Assembly (NCBI GenBank): GCA_007449985.2
Contig: VIIQ02000121.1
Location: 186,001 to 250,000, forward strand
Source of the DNA: Desmodesmus armatus
Taxonomy: Eukaryota; Chlorophyta; Chlorophyceae; Sphaeropleales; Scenedesmaceae
Direction: 5' to 3'
DNA length: 64,000 nucleotides
The position numbers and the translations under genes are program-made. The notes below the pieces were generated by a model. That model had not been told where the DNA came from. It saw nothing but the letters and a program-made list of their open reading frames with translations, and did no database searches. Below, piece by piece: positions 34,145-46,958 of the stretch. Numbering within the stretch: the first letter of the stretch is position 1; each line of letters starts with the position of its first letter.

Positions 34145-34759
34145 GCATCTGCTGCTGTTGCTGATGCGTGTGCGCTGGCGGGGATGCGCCCCACGCTGAT
34201 CACAACCAACGCTTTTTGACATAGTTTGATAACTTCCGAGACCAGACCATGCGTGCAGCTGAAGAGTCACAGCGCCGGTGTCCGGTGTTGAGCAACAGAA
34301 TGCACCCCCCCTGAAGCACAGACCTTGGCCAGGCAAATTCCGGGGTGCACCCGTGCGATGTCTTGTAGCTACACCGGAAGGTTGGTAATCATACCATAAC
34401 TCATTTTGTGTGTTTTCAGCCTTTCCCAGCCCCAATGCAGACATGCCTTGCACATGTACATGTCCCCTTGCTACAAGCCGGGCGGCCACGTAGATTTATC
34501 AGGAACGTAGTCAAATGGTTTCACATACTATGATGTGAGCTTCAGTGCTCTAGGCACTGCTTTCTTGCCGCTTGACAACAGGTCCCTTGATGATGGATGT
34601 CCATGGTGGGCACCAGCAGCAAGCCAGGCTACTTCAGCTTGTCACAAAGGTGACAGATAGGTTCTTGTATATATCAAATGTGCTATCAGTGTCTGTACGG
34701 CCTTGCTACGGTGCTGGACAGTTGGAGTTGTGATCTAAACTTCAGGGCCAAAGTTGAGA

Positions 34760-35065
34760 CCTTAGGGACGTCGTGATGCAGCCAAGCACAAGATAAGATT
34801 CCACTTATACCTTTTAAGTTTCTCTACGTGAGAGCTGGAGCCCGAGTACTTCCTGAGCAAGCGGGCCGAAGCGAAAGAGTGTCCGTGTTCACACTCCGTG
34901 ACAAATTTGGCCCCTTAGGGACGTCGATCTACCCCGCGAAAGCACAAAAAACGGTTCAACAACATCTCTGCTATACACACAAGCATTTTGGTGCCCGAGT
35001 AATGCCTGTACATGCCACGGGAGACATCACACGGGCAAGACCCTGGGTGACAGGGCCTGCCTCAG
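34760..35065. repeat. degenerate 153-bp tandem duplication
   Basis: CCTTAGGGACGTCG occurs at 34760 and again at 34913, 153 bp apart. CCGAGTA recurs at the same spacing (34842 and 34995), with other scattered matches between. The copies are well diverged, which suggests an old duplication or remains of a repeat element. Confidence 0.6.
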
Positions 35066-35318
35066 GGGGGGTGACAGAATGCGTAAAGCAAAAGTGGCAA
35101 AGCCAACCCTCCAGGTTACGATGGCACAGCTAGGGTAAAAAGGTTCGACGAAGTTGAGCTCGGACGTGCTCCAAAACTTGGGCCCTCGGTGGTTGTGAGT
35201 TTGACTTGGGCTGGCTGCGCACTAAGCTCTGGACAGGTGTCCAAGTATGTGCCACATGGACACTATCAGCTGTACCTGTGGGCTAAGGCCATCCGACTTA
35301 CACAATAGTCAGGTGATA

Positions 35319-35987
35319 CAGGTGGGGGCCCCAAAATTGGGGTGGTTTTATGGAAGTCAACGAGCATGGGTCTGCAGCCCTAAAACAAAACTGAATCATA
35401 GTCAGTAATCGAAGAATGTCCCACATCCAAAATTTCGAGCCCTGGATCACGGTCCTGGTGAAGTTCTGGTGCTACTGTTGTGTGATGGTGCCATCTTTTG
35501 TGGCCCCAATTTTGGGTCGACCACAAGGAACTGCCAAACGGGACATCTGAGGGTGCAGTGCGGTACCAAAAACATTGAAGAAACGTTCTATGGAGCGTTT
35601 TCCCGCCCATCCCTGTTGTAGTGGCAGATGTTTGGTGACACCTGCCATGCTGCAGCAGCAACACACCAGACTGTCATCAAACCAATTTGTCTCACACCCA
35701 GAAAGTGATGCCTGCGCACTTGCCCCTTTTTTGAGGTAATTCTGACATATATGCTGATGTTTTTTGCGTGCTGGAAACCTTGATGCGTGACTTGCTGAGA
35801 AAGCAGCCCTACCATCTGTGCACACCATCACAACAGCCAGAAACTTGGTGAAGGCCCGAGCAAAAGTCAATCCACAAAGTCTCTTAGGATCTCTTGAAAA
35901 GCTTAAATCTCAGTTCCCAAGCCCCCAAGGTGCCTGTGCTTCACGCACCAATATTTTGGACCACCCCAATTTTGGGGCCCCCACCTG
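35319..35987. mobile_element. non-autonomous inverted-repeat element with TA target duplication
   Basis: The ends are perfect 28-bp inverted repeats beginning CAGGTGGGGGCCCC (35319-35346) and its complement (35960-35987). TA precedes the left end (35317-35318) and follows the right end (35988-35989), as for Tc1/mariner-type transposons, which duplicate TA. The 669-bp body has no recognisable transposase, so it is probably a non-autonomous (MITE-like) element mobilised in trans. Exact ends make recent activity plausible. Family assignment rests only on the TA and the CAG start. Confidence 0.75.
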
Positions 35988-37172
35988 TACTGGTGACTAG
36001 CAACAAGCTCCAGAAACAGAATGGGGCCAACACGGCTCCGGAGTGCTGATTCAGCACTTCGGAAGGTGTGCCACACCTCCTGAGTGAGGACCCGCTGCGG
36101 GGACAACCATTGCCGCTGAACGATGTAGGCCCATGCATACACAACACTCATCGTGGCTGCACTTGCCCAAGCGACATGACGAAGTGAAAGTACCAGAGTG
36201 CAGTTCAACGAAGGCGACCCTACGGCAACACAAACTAACTGGTCAGCTTGCAAGCTGCTCCCACACATGCTCCTGTGAAGGCAATCCTGAAAAGGCACCA
36301 AACCTGTCCAAACAGGCAATCGTCCAAACAGGCAATCAACAGGTACACAAACCAGCCCAAGATCAACGTCAAACAATGCAAAGCAGCTAACAGATGGCAC
36401 ACGTGGACGCATGCAGGTGCAGCACCCCAATCAACGCATGAACTTTACATACAGGCTAGTGGATATAGGCAAAGGGGCACCCTGATCAAGTCAACATGGG
36501 CCAGCTCCTCCATGGCCAGTGCTTCAGTTGACATGCTGCACAACAGCACCATACATGCACGCCAATCACGCACATGTACATGCATGTCGGTACTAACAGT
36601 GCCCACACATCACAGCAAAACAACGAAATCAAAGCTTGCGCATGTATGGGACCACAGCAAGGATACCCAAGAAGATATCTCAGAACCACAACAACTGGCT
36701 CTCAGAGAGCGGCGCACTCTCCACGTGACGCAAGTAACCGACCGCACAATCCCAGCCGCAGAAACCAACAATAGGAGCTCAGTACACCTAGAAAGCCAAT
36801 TGGCAACAATATGCTCAACCTTGCTTTGCCAAGTCAACAAAAACATTGACAAACAGCATCCACCATGTGGGACAGCCATTCCCACAAGGTGGTTGCTGCT
36901 GCTTGCATCTTGCAAGCAGGTCTGGAAACACACCCAGGGGCAATCGATGCTGGCAAGGTGGGAGTGAGAAGGTGGGACATGCCAAGCACAATAGCATCAT
37001 GATCTTCAACACAAGTACGATGCTGCACCGGTGACGATCATAAACACTGACAACCGTTGTCATGCGACATGTCAAACAACAGCGCATCTGTGCCTACAGC
37101 CTGGCGCCCAATCAGTGATGTGCAAGCCAAACACAAGCGGCCCGTGTGGTCGCTCTGCATGAGCCGATTGTA

Positions 37173-37286
37173 CCACAACCGATTGTGCCACAACAATAAC
37201 ACAGTGCAGATTGCAGAATTCCGCATGTGCCACAACCGATTGTGCCACAACAATACCACAGTGCAGATTGCACAATTCCGCATGCT
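37173..37286. repeat. 57-bp tandem duplication
   Basis: CCACAACCGATTGTGCCAC starts at about 37173 and again about 57 bp later, with nearly identical following sequence (ACAGTGCAGATTGCA...TTCCGCATG). Each copy contains the palindrome-like CACAACCGATTGTG. It lies in the intergenic region downstream of RLK-E. Confidence 0.75.
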
Positions 37287-37743
37287 ACTGCGTGTATAGA
37301 CAATCTGCAGCCATGCATCTCCGGCCCAGCAAATACCCGCATGTGCATGCAGCAATCACGGGTTGCTCATCCAATCCGGCCCCCGTCATAAGTCTGACCG
37401 AATGCAAAAACCAGCTCAGGAGGAACCGCCTGAAAGTGTTTGGCAAGATCAACCTCACTTCAGTCAATGCCTCCAGCAATCGGGTTGACCCCGACCAACC
37501 ACTCGTTGCACAATAATGCCACAGTGTGGCACACACCCAGCAGATCTGAACCCTTGCACTAGGCCAACAAGATGCCCTCAAAGAATGCTGGGTTCACCAA
37601 CCAACCAACCAATACTGCTTTGTGCTGGGCCAGATTGGCCACACCATCCCAGAACCACACAACAGGGTGACCCAAAGTCTGCAACCAGCAACTACCGTCA
37701 ACAAAAACATAAGCATTGTCCCTGTACGGTGTCAGCAAATGCG

Positions 37744-40700
37744 TCATGCATCGCTCCCAGCTCCACTACCCAGCCCGTCCTCTTCAACTGCATTCATCAC
37801 ATTCAAGCTCTCTGTGCCTGAAGCAACCCACGCTGCAAAGCTCCCGCTGCTGAATGCCTTCGCTGCATTGCTGGCCACGTTGGCAGAAGCAGTGGTGGCA
37901 GCAGAGTCTGCATGCTCTGGAGTCTGCACTACGTTCCATCTGCCCTCCTCACCCTGCTGCGGAGACATGGAACCCATCACAGCTGTCACAGCCGTTGCGC
38001 TGCTGCTCTCCGTCCCAACCGGAAACCCGGTCACAACCGCAGAAGCCTGCTGCCAAAACGTCCCCATGCTACTGCTGTAGACAGTGCTGGCTGAAGCAGC
38101 AGTGATCCCTGTCATGACTGCTGGCAGGCTACTGCTGTGCTGAGATGCCTGCCCAAAGCTTCTGAGGGGCCCACTTAGGCTAGCAGGCTCGCCTCTGGTT
38201 GTCCTTTGAGGAGAGGATGCAGGGACGGCAGCCGGTGACTGCACTGCTGCCCGCACTGCCTCCCGCTGTTGCGCCCCTCCCTCGTACAGCGTGGGCCAGG
38301 GGGCAGGGCTGTACAGGTTACTGCTGTAGGTAGCACCTCCACCAGACGAGCTGCCAGTGCCATAGGATTGCGGCACCGTGCTGTTGCTGCTGTACCCGTG
38401 GCCGGTGCTGTGCAGGTTTGCCGAAGAAGACCCCTCCCCACCCCCGCCTGCGCTGTTTCCCCCACACTGAGGCACGCCCTCGAGCGCTCCTGCTGCAGCA
38501 GCTGCTGCTGCGGAAGCTGCCGTAGCATCCTGCTGACCTTGCTGTGTCTGGGGTGATACTGGCCCTACCAAGCTGTGGTATGATGCTGTGCCTGCATGGG
38601 ATGCCGAGAGGTCTGAGGCGTACGTGCAGTTCTGCTGTGTCACAAACCCCTCTGCACCATACGGCAGCAGCATGCTGCCATCCGCCAGCATGCTACCATC
38701 CGCCAGCATGCTACCATCCACCAGCACTGCGACATCTGGCTCACCGATTGCATCAAGGTAGGCCCTGTCGGCTAGGGAGCTGTGTGAGCAGCTGTCATTT
38801 GCACAGTCGAGAGCCACAACGTCTGCGATGATGGCATTGGTGGCAGCGATAGTCTCCTCTGGGGTACGGGCTGCATCCAGAGCCCTGAGGTACAGGGCCC
38901 TCCTGTCCTGTCCTGCTGGGTCACTGGGGTCTGGGAACTGCAGCAGGGAGTCTGAAAAGCCGGGGGAGTCTGCAGGTGCGTACTGCAGCGGCTGTACTGC
39001 AGCAGGCAGCCAGGGATCCCTGACAAAGGACGGCAGCAGGTGCAGCGTGCCGTTGGCTACTGCCTGCTCCCGAATCAGGGCCAGGTTACGTGCAGCAGCA
39101 GCAGAAGCTGCTGGACCTCGGGCCGGCTGGCCCACTCGATCGTAGCAATGTAGTCCTGGGTAACTGAGAAGGGTGGGGCGCCTGGGGGCAGGGGCAGGGC
39201 ATCCATGTAGGAGGGCCAGAAGCTGCCTGGTGCAGGCTCCTGTTGCTGCTTCTGGGAGTAGAACTGTTGCTGCTCGGCGGCTTGCTGCTGCTGCTCTTCC
39301 AGCACTTGCTGCTGTAGGATCTGCTCAAGCCAGTGCTGCTGCTGCTGCTGCTGCTGCTGTGCAGCGGCGTGAGTGTAGCTGGAGAGCCCCGGATCAGCTG
39401 GCTGTGTGGCCTGCTGCTGCTGCTGGCGGTCGTGCTGGTGCAGTGGCAGCGGCAGGGCACTTTGCTCGGCAAAGCTCTCAAAGTAGTTGTCGTTCCCAGG
39501 GCTAAGGGCCCCCTCCAGCAAGCCACCGCTGTGCATGACATCGCTGCTGTTGGTCAAAGGCTGCAGGTGCTGAGACAGCTGGTCAGAGAACATGCCTTCA
39601 GAGGAAGAGGTGTTGTTGTCCTCGTACGCCAGCACGTCGTCAGCAGGTGCCAGGGGCGGGATAGGTGCGCTGAGGTCGATGTAGGCACCACCAGGCAGGA
39701 TCTGCACAAGCCCACCCTTCTGCTTCATAACAGGTTCTGGCTGGGCAAAGTACAGGCTCACGTCGACTGGCTGCGCACTGCTGGGAGTGTTTCCAACAGT
39801 GCTGCTGGGTGCTGTGGCTGCTGACTCCTCTGCCACAGTGAGGTTCACTTGCTGGGCTGGGGAGGGGTCCTGTGACTGGGCTGGGGTAGGGTCGTGTGGC
39901 TGGGCTGGGGTAGGGTCCTGTGGCTGGGCTGGGGTAGGGTCATATGGCTGGGCTGGGGTAGGGTCATGTGACTGGGCCAGGAGGGTGTCCTGAGGCACAA
40001 CTGCTGCTGCCTCAGCAGCTGCTTGCTGGGCGGCAAGCTCATCGACAGGGGCAAGGGGCGCTACAGCCTGCAGCTGAGCTAGCGCGAGGCTCACTGCAGG
40101 TATGGCTGGTGCCTCAGCAGCAGCTTCCTGCTGAGCAAATGCCTCTGCTGCAGCTGCCGCAGCGGCAGCAGCCGCTGCTGGCTGCCAGTCGGGTGTGAAT
40201 TCACAGAAGGTCTGGCTGAGTCTTGGCGGGGCCGCTAAGGAGGTAGCTCTGTGCAGGACAGCATGCACAAAGAGCTCGTAAGAGCCCTCAGCATCCCTGC
40301 CCTGCTCCTCGGCAGCTGTCCCATAGCTGTCCTGACTAGCCCTAGCTGGGCCGGTTGCAGTGTTGCTGCTGCCAGACATGTGCTGACTCTCCGTGTGGCC
40401 TACAGCCTGTGAGCCATCCCAGGCAAGGCTGGTAGGGGCAACTAGACCCCTGGGGCTAGACTGCTGGAGCTGTGGGAGCTGCTGTGTGGAGGGTGTCGGC
40501 TGCTGCAGGGCGCTGCCACTGCTGTGCTGCTCTGTCAGGAGCGCTGCTGCAGCCTCTGCATCCAGACTGACACGCAGGGGCTGCCAGGGACATCAGGGGC
40601 AGGCTCGGAGGTGGTGGTGTCCAGCGAAAGCAGGTCGGAAGGCTCTGCAGCACGCGCTGGGGCACTTCGGCTAGCCTTGGCCAGCACCTGCTGCCGTGTT

Positions 40701-43700
40701 TGCACGTACAGCTTCTGCAGGCGCCGCAGCAGCTGCTGTGCTGTCGGGCGCTGCTCTGGGTCCTCGTGCCAGCAGGAGGTCATGAGCTCAATATAGCCGG
40801 GCGGGCAGTCTGGCGGGACGTCTGGGCGCCAGTCCTGGTAGGCGATCATGTAGAACATCTGGCCGATGGACAGGCCCTCGTCCATGCAGTGCTGGCCGCA
40901 GAAGAGCTCCCACACTGCAGCACGCATGCCAGTGTTCAACTCAGCACAAGCCGCTACAGCCACAACTAGCTATACATGCTGCGCTTTTCAGTGCTGAGGG
41001 AGGGGGGCATGGCTGCACAAGAATCAGCAAGCAAGCATGCGCAAGCCACTGACGGCTGGCAGCAGCAGACGCTCTTGCAGTGATCGGTAGCCTGGAGCAT
41101 AATGAGCCAGAGCCAGAGGAAGCACACATCCGACAACACCCATCCTGCAGCCAACCGGCACTTACTCATGAGGCCAAAGGAGTAGATGTCAGTTGCCATT
41201 GTCATGCGGCCCTGCAGCAGCAGCTCCTTGGGCATGTACACAATGGTGCCTGCAGCAAACAAGCAGTGGGTAGGAGGGAGAGCAGCCCAGAGCCGTTTGG
41301 AACACATGCCACCATTGACATGCAGCCGTAAGAATGTTCTGATTGCCAAAATGGCCCAGCAGCTTGTGTGCACACAGCCTGTTGACACGCAGAATGCAGC
41401 ACATGACGGTGATCATCTGCATGTTGCCCTCCAGCAAGCGCAACCCCTCACCTGTGCGGGGGACCAGGTCAAGGTCCACAGCTAAAGAGCATGCCAGACT
41501 GCAACACAGCAAGCCTGTTGTATGATGCTGGCACAGCCTGGTGCCGCAGCGCACACCCTGTGCGCAGCAGTGTGACCTGCCATCGCCAGCCAAAAAGTCT
41601 TGCAGGCCAGCCTGAAGGGTTGGTGTGTGTGAGGGAGGGAACCAAGCTGCAGCTTGCAGTACTAATGCCAGTGTAGCAGCAGGTGCACCAGCGACACGGG
41701 GCCAGCTGCTCACCGTAAGTGCCTGTGCTGACATGCGTCTTGTTCTCGATGTCCAAAATCTTGCTGAGCCCAAAGTCGGTGATCTTGCAGGTCACTCCCC
41801 GCGCGTCACGCGCGCTGCCCTTGAGCAGCACGTTTGCTGTCTTGAGGTCACCGTGCACCACACCGATGGAGTGCAGGTAGTCCAGGCCTGATGCAGTGTC
41901 CAGCAGAGCCTTGTAGATGCCAACCTGTGGGCACGGCATGAACACATATTTCTAGAGGTTAAAGCTGCTGATCAACAACAGTCAGGTGAAGCCAAGGGCT
42001 GTAAATAAGAGCAGCAGTGATATCATGTATGAACAAGGAGTCCTGCAGGGACGCTAAATGACCAGCACGTGCATCAAGTCAGGTTGAAAAAGCGCAACAA
42101 TGAAGTCTGAGACGTGATCTGAGATGAGACCACACGCCTTCCAGCTGCAGCAGCTTCGCAGTGTTTGTGCGACAACCCAACTCACAACGTCTGGCCGCCC
42201 GTCGACCTTGTTCTTGAACCTGCCCAGCTTCAAGGCACGCTCGAGTGAACCACGCTCACAGAACTGCAAGCAGCATGTGCAGAAATTATACGTCAGCTTG
42301 CATGTAACCCTGCCGGCAAAAACGCAGCAGCCCTGCAAGGCGGGAAAAGCTGTTGGGAACACATTTCCCACACATTTTCTGCACCGCTGGCTTTGCCAGT
42401 ACTCATGAGTGCTACTGTTGGAATCCGCCCCCCTCACCTCAAGGATGGCCCAGGTCTCCAGCATATCTGGTGGACCGCCACCGTCACTGCTGCTGCTGTT
42501 GTCATCGTCACTGTCATCACTGCCTGGGCTGCTGCTGTTGCCAACCTGCTCTGCCTCGTCCTGCTCCTCACCCTCCTCTGCTGTCTTGCTGTCAGACAAC
42601 CAGGACCGAGCAAGGGCACTGCGCTGAGTGATGGTCATTGTGCTGATGTGGTAGCAGGTCACCTGCAGGGCCAAAAGAAGAAGAAGTGTAAATCGTCAGG
42701 AAACTTGGTCGGGACGGGTGTAATTGTGACAGCAAAAACACGCCCACTGGATGCCTGCCAAACCATCAGCAACCACCAAACTGTATACACCAGTCAGCTT
42801 GGCTGGGCAAAGAGCTGAGCTGTCCAATAAGTGCAGGACTGCACATCGGACCAAGAGATCCCAGATGTATCTGCTTGCGACTTGCTTGCAGGCTACAACA
42901 GAGCAGGGACCCACAACGTTAGGATGGCTGATAGTGGCGAACAGCATCTCCCGTCCAGCACTGATGCGCCTGCTGCCGCTGCTGGCCTCTGCATCCACGC
43001 CATAGTGCTCAATGATCTTCACGGCAACAGGGGTGGCCTTCCAGCGACCTGCAGGGCACCAACAGGGAGGCGTGTGCGATGCCCCACAAGCTCAACACCG
43101 GGCATCTGGCAATGTTGATTGCGCATTTGCTTAACAAGCTTCCTGTACAGACAGAGTGTATGTACAGATTCAGAGTACACTGCCCTCCACACCAACATGT
43201 TTGGAGAAACTCGTGACACTTGCTGCTCGGACATAACAGTCACAATATTTACACCCAGCTTTTGTGCTGCCCAGCCTGGAGCTCTCGTACAAGCAGCTGA
43301 CATGTCAGCACAACCCTGCCTGCAGACAGCGGCTCGTGGTACCATGGCTGGAGTATCCTCCTGCGTAGGAGCCACCAGACTCGGAGTCCTACTCCTACTC
43401 CAGGCGAAGCTCACCTCGATACACGCGCCCGTACGACCCGCGCCCAAGCAGTGTCCCAATCCTGAGGTCCCTCAGCACAGCCACATCAGAGCGTGCCTTG
43501 AGCAACGCAGCCATGCTGCTGCGCTTGTCATCTGCACCACTGCCTGAGCTGCCTCCTATACTGCTGGCGGGCCCATGGGAGGCCGCCACATGCATCTCAA
43601 GGCTGCTCTTTGGCGTGCCCGGCTCCAAGGTACTCGTGCTGTCCTGCCTGCCTTCCCCTGTGCTGGGCACTGGTGTGATACCTGCGCTAGTGCTGGCAGC

Positions 43701-46700
43701 ACCAGGCAGCTGCAGCTGCCGGGGCTGGTCCTGCAGGAGTGCGGCGTCTTGCTGCAGGGAGGCACTATCCATGGCATGGAGCTCCTGCAAGAGCTGCAAC
43801 TCAGCGGCCTGCGTGTGCCGCGCCCTGCTGTTGCGGCGGGCCTGCTGCCATCCCATGCGAGCCCTTGACCCAATGGTACCGCTGCCTGCACCTGCAGCAC
43901 CTGCTGCTGTTGCCACTGCACCTGCAGTAGCTGCTGTCGTAACAGCTGGGTGCCCCGGGGCCAGGTGGTTGGATGACGGCAGCGAGGACAGCAGAGATGA
44001 GGCCCCTGTCACAGGACCCAGGTCAACTGAGCTTGCTGTGATGCCGCTAGGGGTACTGAGCATGAGGCTTGAGCCCCCAAAGCTGTAAGGCATGGACGCA
44101 GCGCCTTCACATGCAGCTGCCCTGCCCTGGTGCTGGTCAGCAGAGGTCCTGACGGTGTCCTGAAGGACCACTGCACGGCTGATAGGGAGCGCTGCTGCTG
44201 GAGGTACGCTGCCATGAACACCACCGCCAGGCGGCCGCATGCCCATCTCAAGATCCTTCACAAAAGGGCTGAAGCCAGTGTCCTTGTCATGTGCTGAGGA
44301 TTCAGATGTGGCTTTGCGCTTACGCCGCTTGAGGAACCAAGCGAGCAGCAAGCCAGCCACCAAAGCGGCGACTCCGATTGGCACTGCAATAGCTGCTGCG
44401 AGCGCTGGAGGGGACAGTCCTGCAGCAGCAAACAACGGAAAGCGCTATGGTCTGCTGGATGTGGGTACTGCAGCAGCAGGTGGTTGGTTGCGGTTACGAC
44501 TCTGCTACAAGCAGAGTGAGGTCTTCTCAGGAGCTCCCGACAGTAGGTGCTGTAACAAACCCTCACAAGCAGTGTGCTGGGATAGAGGCCTCCATGTAAC
44601 TGCAAGCATGCATGCGCATGCATACAGCTGGAAACCTGCGCTTTGTTTTGAAGTCTGCAAAATGCAGGGTACAGTGACAAGTTGAGGACCTGCCGGAGCA
44701 GCACTGGACGCACTTACTGGCCCCCGGTGCTTTGGCATATGGACATGTAAGCCTGTTGCAGTGGCCAATCAGTGGCGACACATCATGTCTTAGATTGGTT
44801 TGAACCTGAAATGCACCCCAGGGGAGAAAGTACACGAGACTTGGTATACCTACCAGATGCTGGTCGCGCAGGAGGCCGCTCCATGCAGGTTAAGGTGACG
44901 TTCTGATACAGCGACGTCGAGTTGCCCACTGCATGCACAACAGCAGCATCAACAGGGTCACCATCCAATGCCTTGAGTGAGCAACTGTTTGTACTGGTTG
45001 AACACTAGCCGCATTCTTGCACATGTGGGCTGCTAGTTGTCCTAGTGCCAGACCTGTATGTATGCTAAAAGTGATGGGCACAACTTCTCAAATGTCACTT
45101 ACATGCCGCATCTGTGTTGCCATCCCGCACTATGACAGTAATGTAGACGGGGCCAACCACTCGAGTGGTGGTAGTGTTGACAGCTGTGATGTTGGTAGTG
45201 CCATACAGCTGCAGGGCACATCAACACGGCAATGTCAGCGCAGCAGTCGAGCTGCCACAACCTCAAGGCGGCATGCTGACGCAGAGTGTCTCCAGCTTCA
45301 AGGCACTGTACGGTGATCTAGCTTTGAGCATCCATGCATTTGCCACTGGCAAACAGGTACTTCAAGAGTGTTTTGACACAGTCCGACTCTGCCAGACACT
45401 GAGGCTGCCGCTCAACCAAGATCATGGCTGGAGGCCTCCTGTACTGAGGACAATCACAGCGTCGTCAACCTGCAGCCCCTCTCAGTGTGGGCACCAGTAG
45501 CAGTGTCTCAAGGGTGCTACCAACCGCACCTGTTGGAAAGTGAAGCGGCCTCGTGCCACATATTCGGGGCAGGGACTGCTTGAAGGGTTTGTGTACGTCA
45601 CAGATGCATTTGCCACCACAAGCTGCAAAAGCAGACGGCAGCACATACAGGTGTTGCTTACTATGTGGCGTGTGTGCATTGCACAGCGCGCACAAGTCAC
45701 ATCCCCAGCCAGGCTTGCAGAGCGGCATGTGGTGGTAAAACAGCATTTTCACATGCCGTGTGACATGCTATGTTACTGCCGCAAGGTTGTTGCGGCATTT
45801 GCATAGCGTCCGCTATGCCAGCTTGCTACTGTGGATGACAGGCACCAACCTTGGAGCCAGGGCCCATCTGGATGCTTGGCCATAGGCCTGTCCCGACTCC
45901 CTCTGTCCTGTAGGGCTGCGCAGCCGTTGGGACGTAAGCAGTCTTAAACGCGACATCGTGCAGGTGCAGGTTGACAAGTGTCAGGGTTGCCCCGTCCTCC
46001 ACCTTCATCACCCCAGGCAGCTGACCGAGATCCAACAGTTGCTGCTGCCTGTGCTTGTTGCGTTCTGTGGCGTTAGTAGTCGCGTCCAGGCAAATACCAC
46101 CTCCGCCCGCAACCTGAGGCCCGCTGCAGGGCTCTGTCAGCAGCAGTGGTTATAGGGACAGACAGCGAGGAGGTGAGACATGCGAAACACGACTGGTGTG
46201 ACAGGCTCCAGGCTGCAGCTGCATGCATATGGCATGCGCATCTTGGCATTCGAAAGGCCCGGGTGCCACCCGGCGAGCGGTACATGGTGATATGACAACG
46301 GCATGCTTGCAACTGCTGCATAGCCAGCAGTTGCACCAAAGCTGTCATGGCTGCTGCTTAGCGCATGCCACGTGACGCAGCACACATGCCACAGCATGTG
46401 CTGGCAGGCGGTGTGGGCCTGCTGTTGAAAACAGAAAGTGCTTGCCTGAGGTGAGTGTCAGTGGAGGAAGCGGCGCTGCCTGTGTTGCAACACCCCCAGT
46501 GCTTGCAAAAGCACGTCTCCAGAAGTCCTCTTCAACCTTTATAGGGCCTGCGGGGCCAAGCATCGCAGGCAGGAAAGCTGACAGGAGAGCACACACATGT
46601 GTGCATGCTAATGCACTGACATTGAGCACATGTCGCAACTGGCCTATTGGGGCCGCACAGCTGCGTTCTTTACAAGGCATAAGCTGTTGTCAGTGCAAAG

Positions 46701-46958
46701 CCACAAGCAGGATGAAAAGCCAAAGCAGCATCAATCCAGTGGCCTACCTCGCAGGATGCATCTCCTGGCTGTTGCGTCATTCCAGCATGCTGCCAGATCC
46801 TCCATGCTGAACACAAGCCTTGCAGGAGCTTGTATGCCCAGCTCTGGAGGTAGTGCGACAAACTTCTCTGGAAGTGCTGCCCCTGCCAACCTAGCACCAC
46901 ACAACAGCACCAGCAGCAACCCCCACATGCTGCTGTTGCTGTTGGGGGCTGAGCTCAT
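37744..46958 (-). CDS. RLK-E, receptor-like TKL kinase with long Gln-rich tail (two frame breaks)
   Basis: Exons: 46958-46748 (signal peptide WGLLLVLLCGARLAGA; ARLVFSMEDLAACW), 46547-46446 (GC donor), 46133-45850, 45622-45530, 45208-45103 (NITAVNTTTTRVVGPVYITV), 44928-44854 (GNSTSLYQNVTLTC), 44419-43415 (transmembrane, 250-residue Ala/Ser/Gln linker and GRGSYGRVYRG in one exon), 43048-42915 (PVAVKIIEH), 42662-42438, 42263-42186 (FCERGSLERALKLGRF), 41924-41714 (HGDLKTANVLL; DFGLSKI), 41249-41166 and 40914-37744. The last exon starts with the kinase C-lobe and reads into TGA at 40537-40535; a second frame, open from about 40592, runs to 39075 (poly-Gln and DPTPAQP repeats), and a third from about 39135 to 37744. 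Two 1-nt deletions, or unseen introns, would join them. It is closest to F. Confidence 0.72.
39855..39985 (-). repeat. 24-bp coding repeat x5 in the RLK-E tail
   Basis: Encodes about five tandem units of the form (H/Y/Q)DPTPAQ(P/S), a Pro-rich 8-residue repeat in the cytoplasmic tail, in the frame that ends at 39075. Intact periodicity in that frame supports it as coding despite the frame break near 40570. Confidence 0.8.

Larger units (their letters stand above)
34145..37743. other. 3.6-kb intergenic region between RLK-D and RLK-E
   Basis: From the RLK-D start codon to the RLK-E stop. No gene recognised. It holds a degenerate 153-bp duplication (34760-35065), a 669-bp inverted-repeat element (35319-35987) and a 57-bp duplication (37173-37286). 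Open frames such as the minus-strand one at 35870-35472 lie inside the mobile element and match nothing I know. Confidence 0.45.

Noticed and set aside
35472..35870. Transposase of the inverted-repeat element.
   Set aside because: The frame shows no DDE/D-like spacing or helix-turn-helix that I can recognise and is too short for a Tc1-type transposase.
2379..40537. Stop-codon reassignment (TAA as Gln) as an explanation for breaks in RLK-B and RLK-E.
   Set aside because: Gln is written CAG or CAA throughout, the other breaks are frameshifts or TGA, and the retroelement gag and several frames end normally in TAG or TGA.
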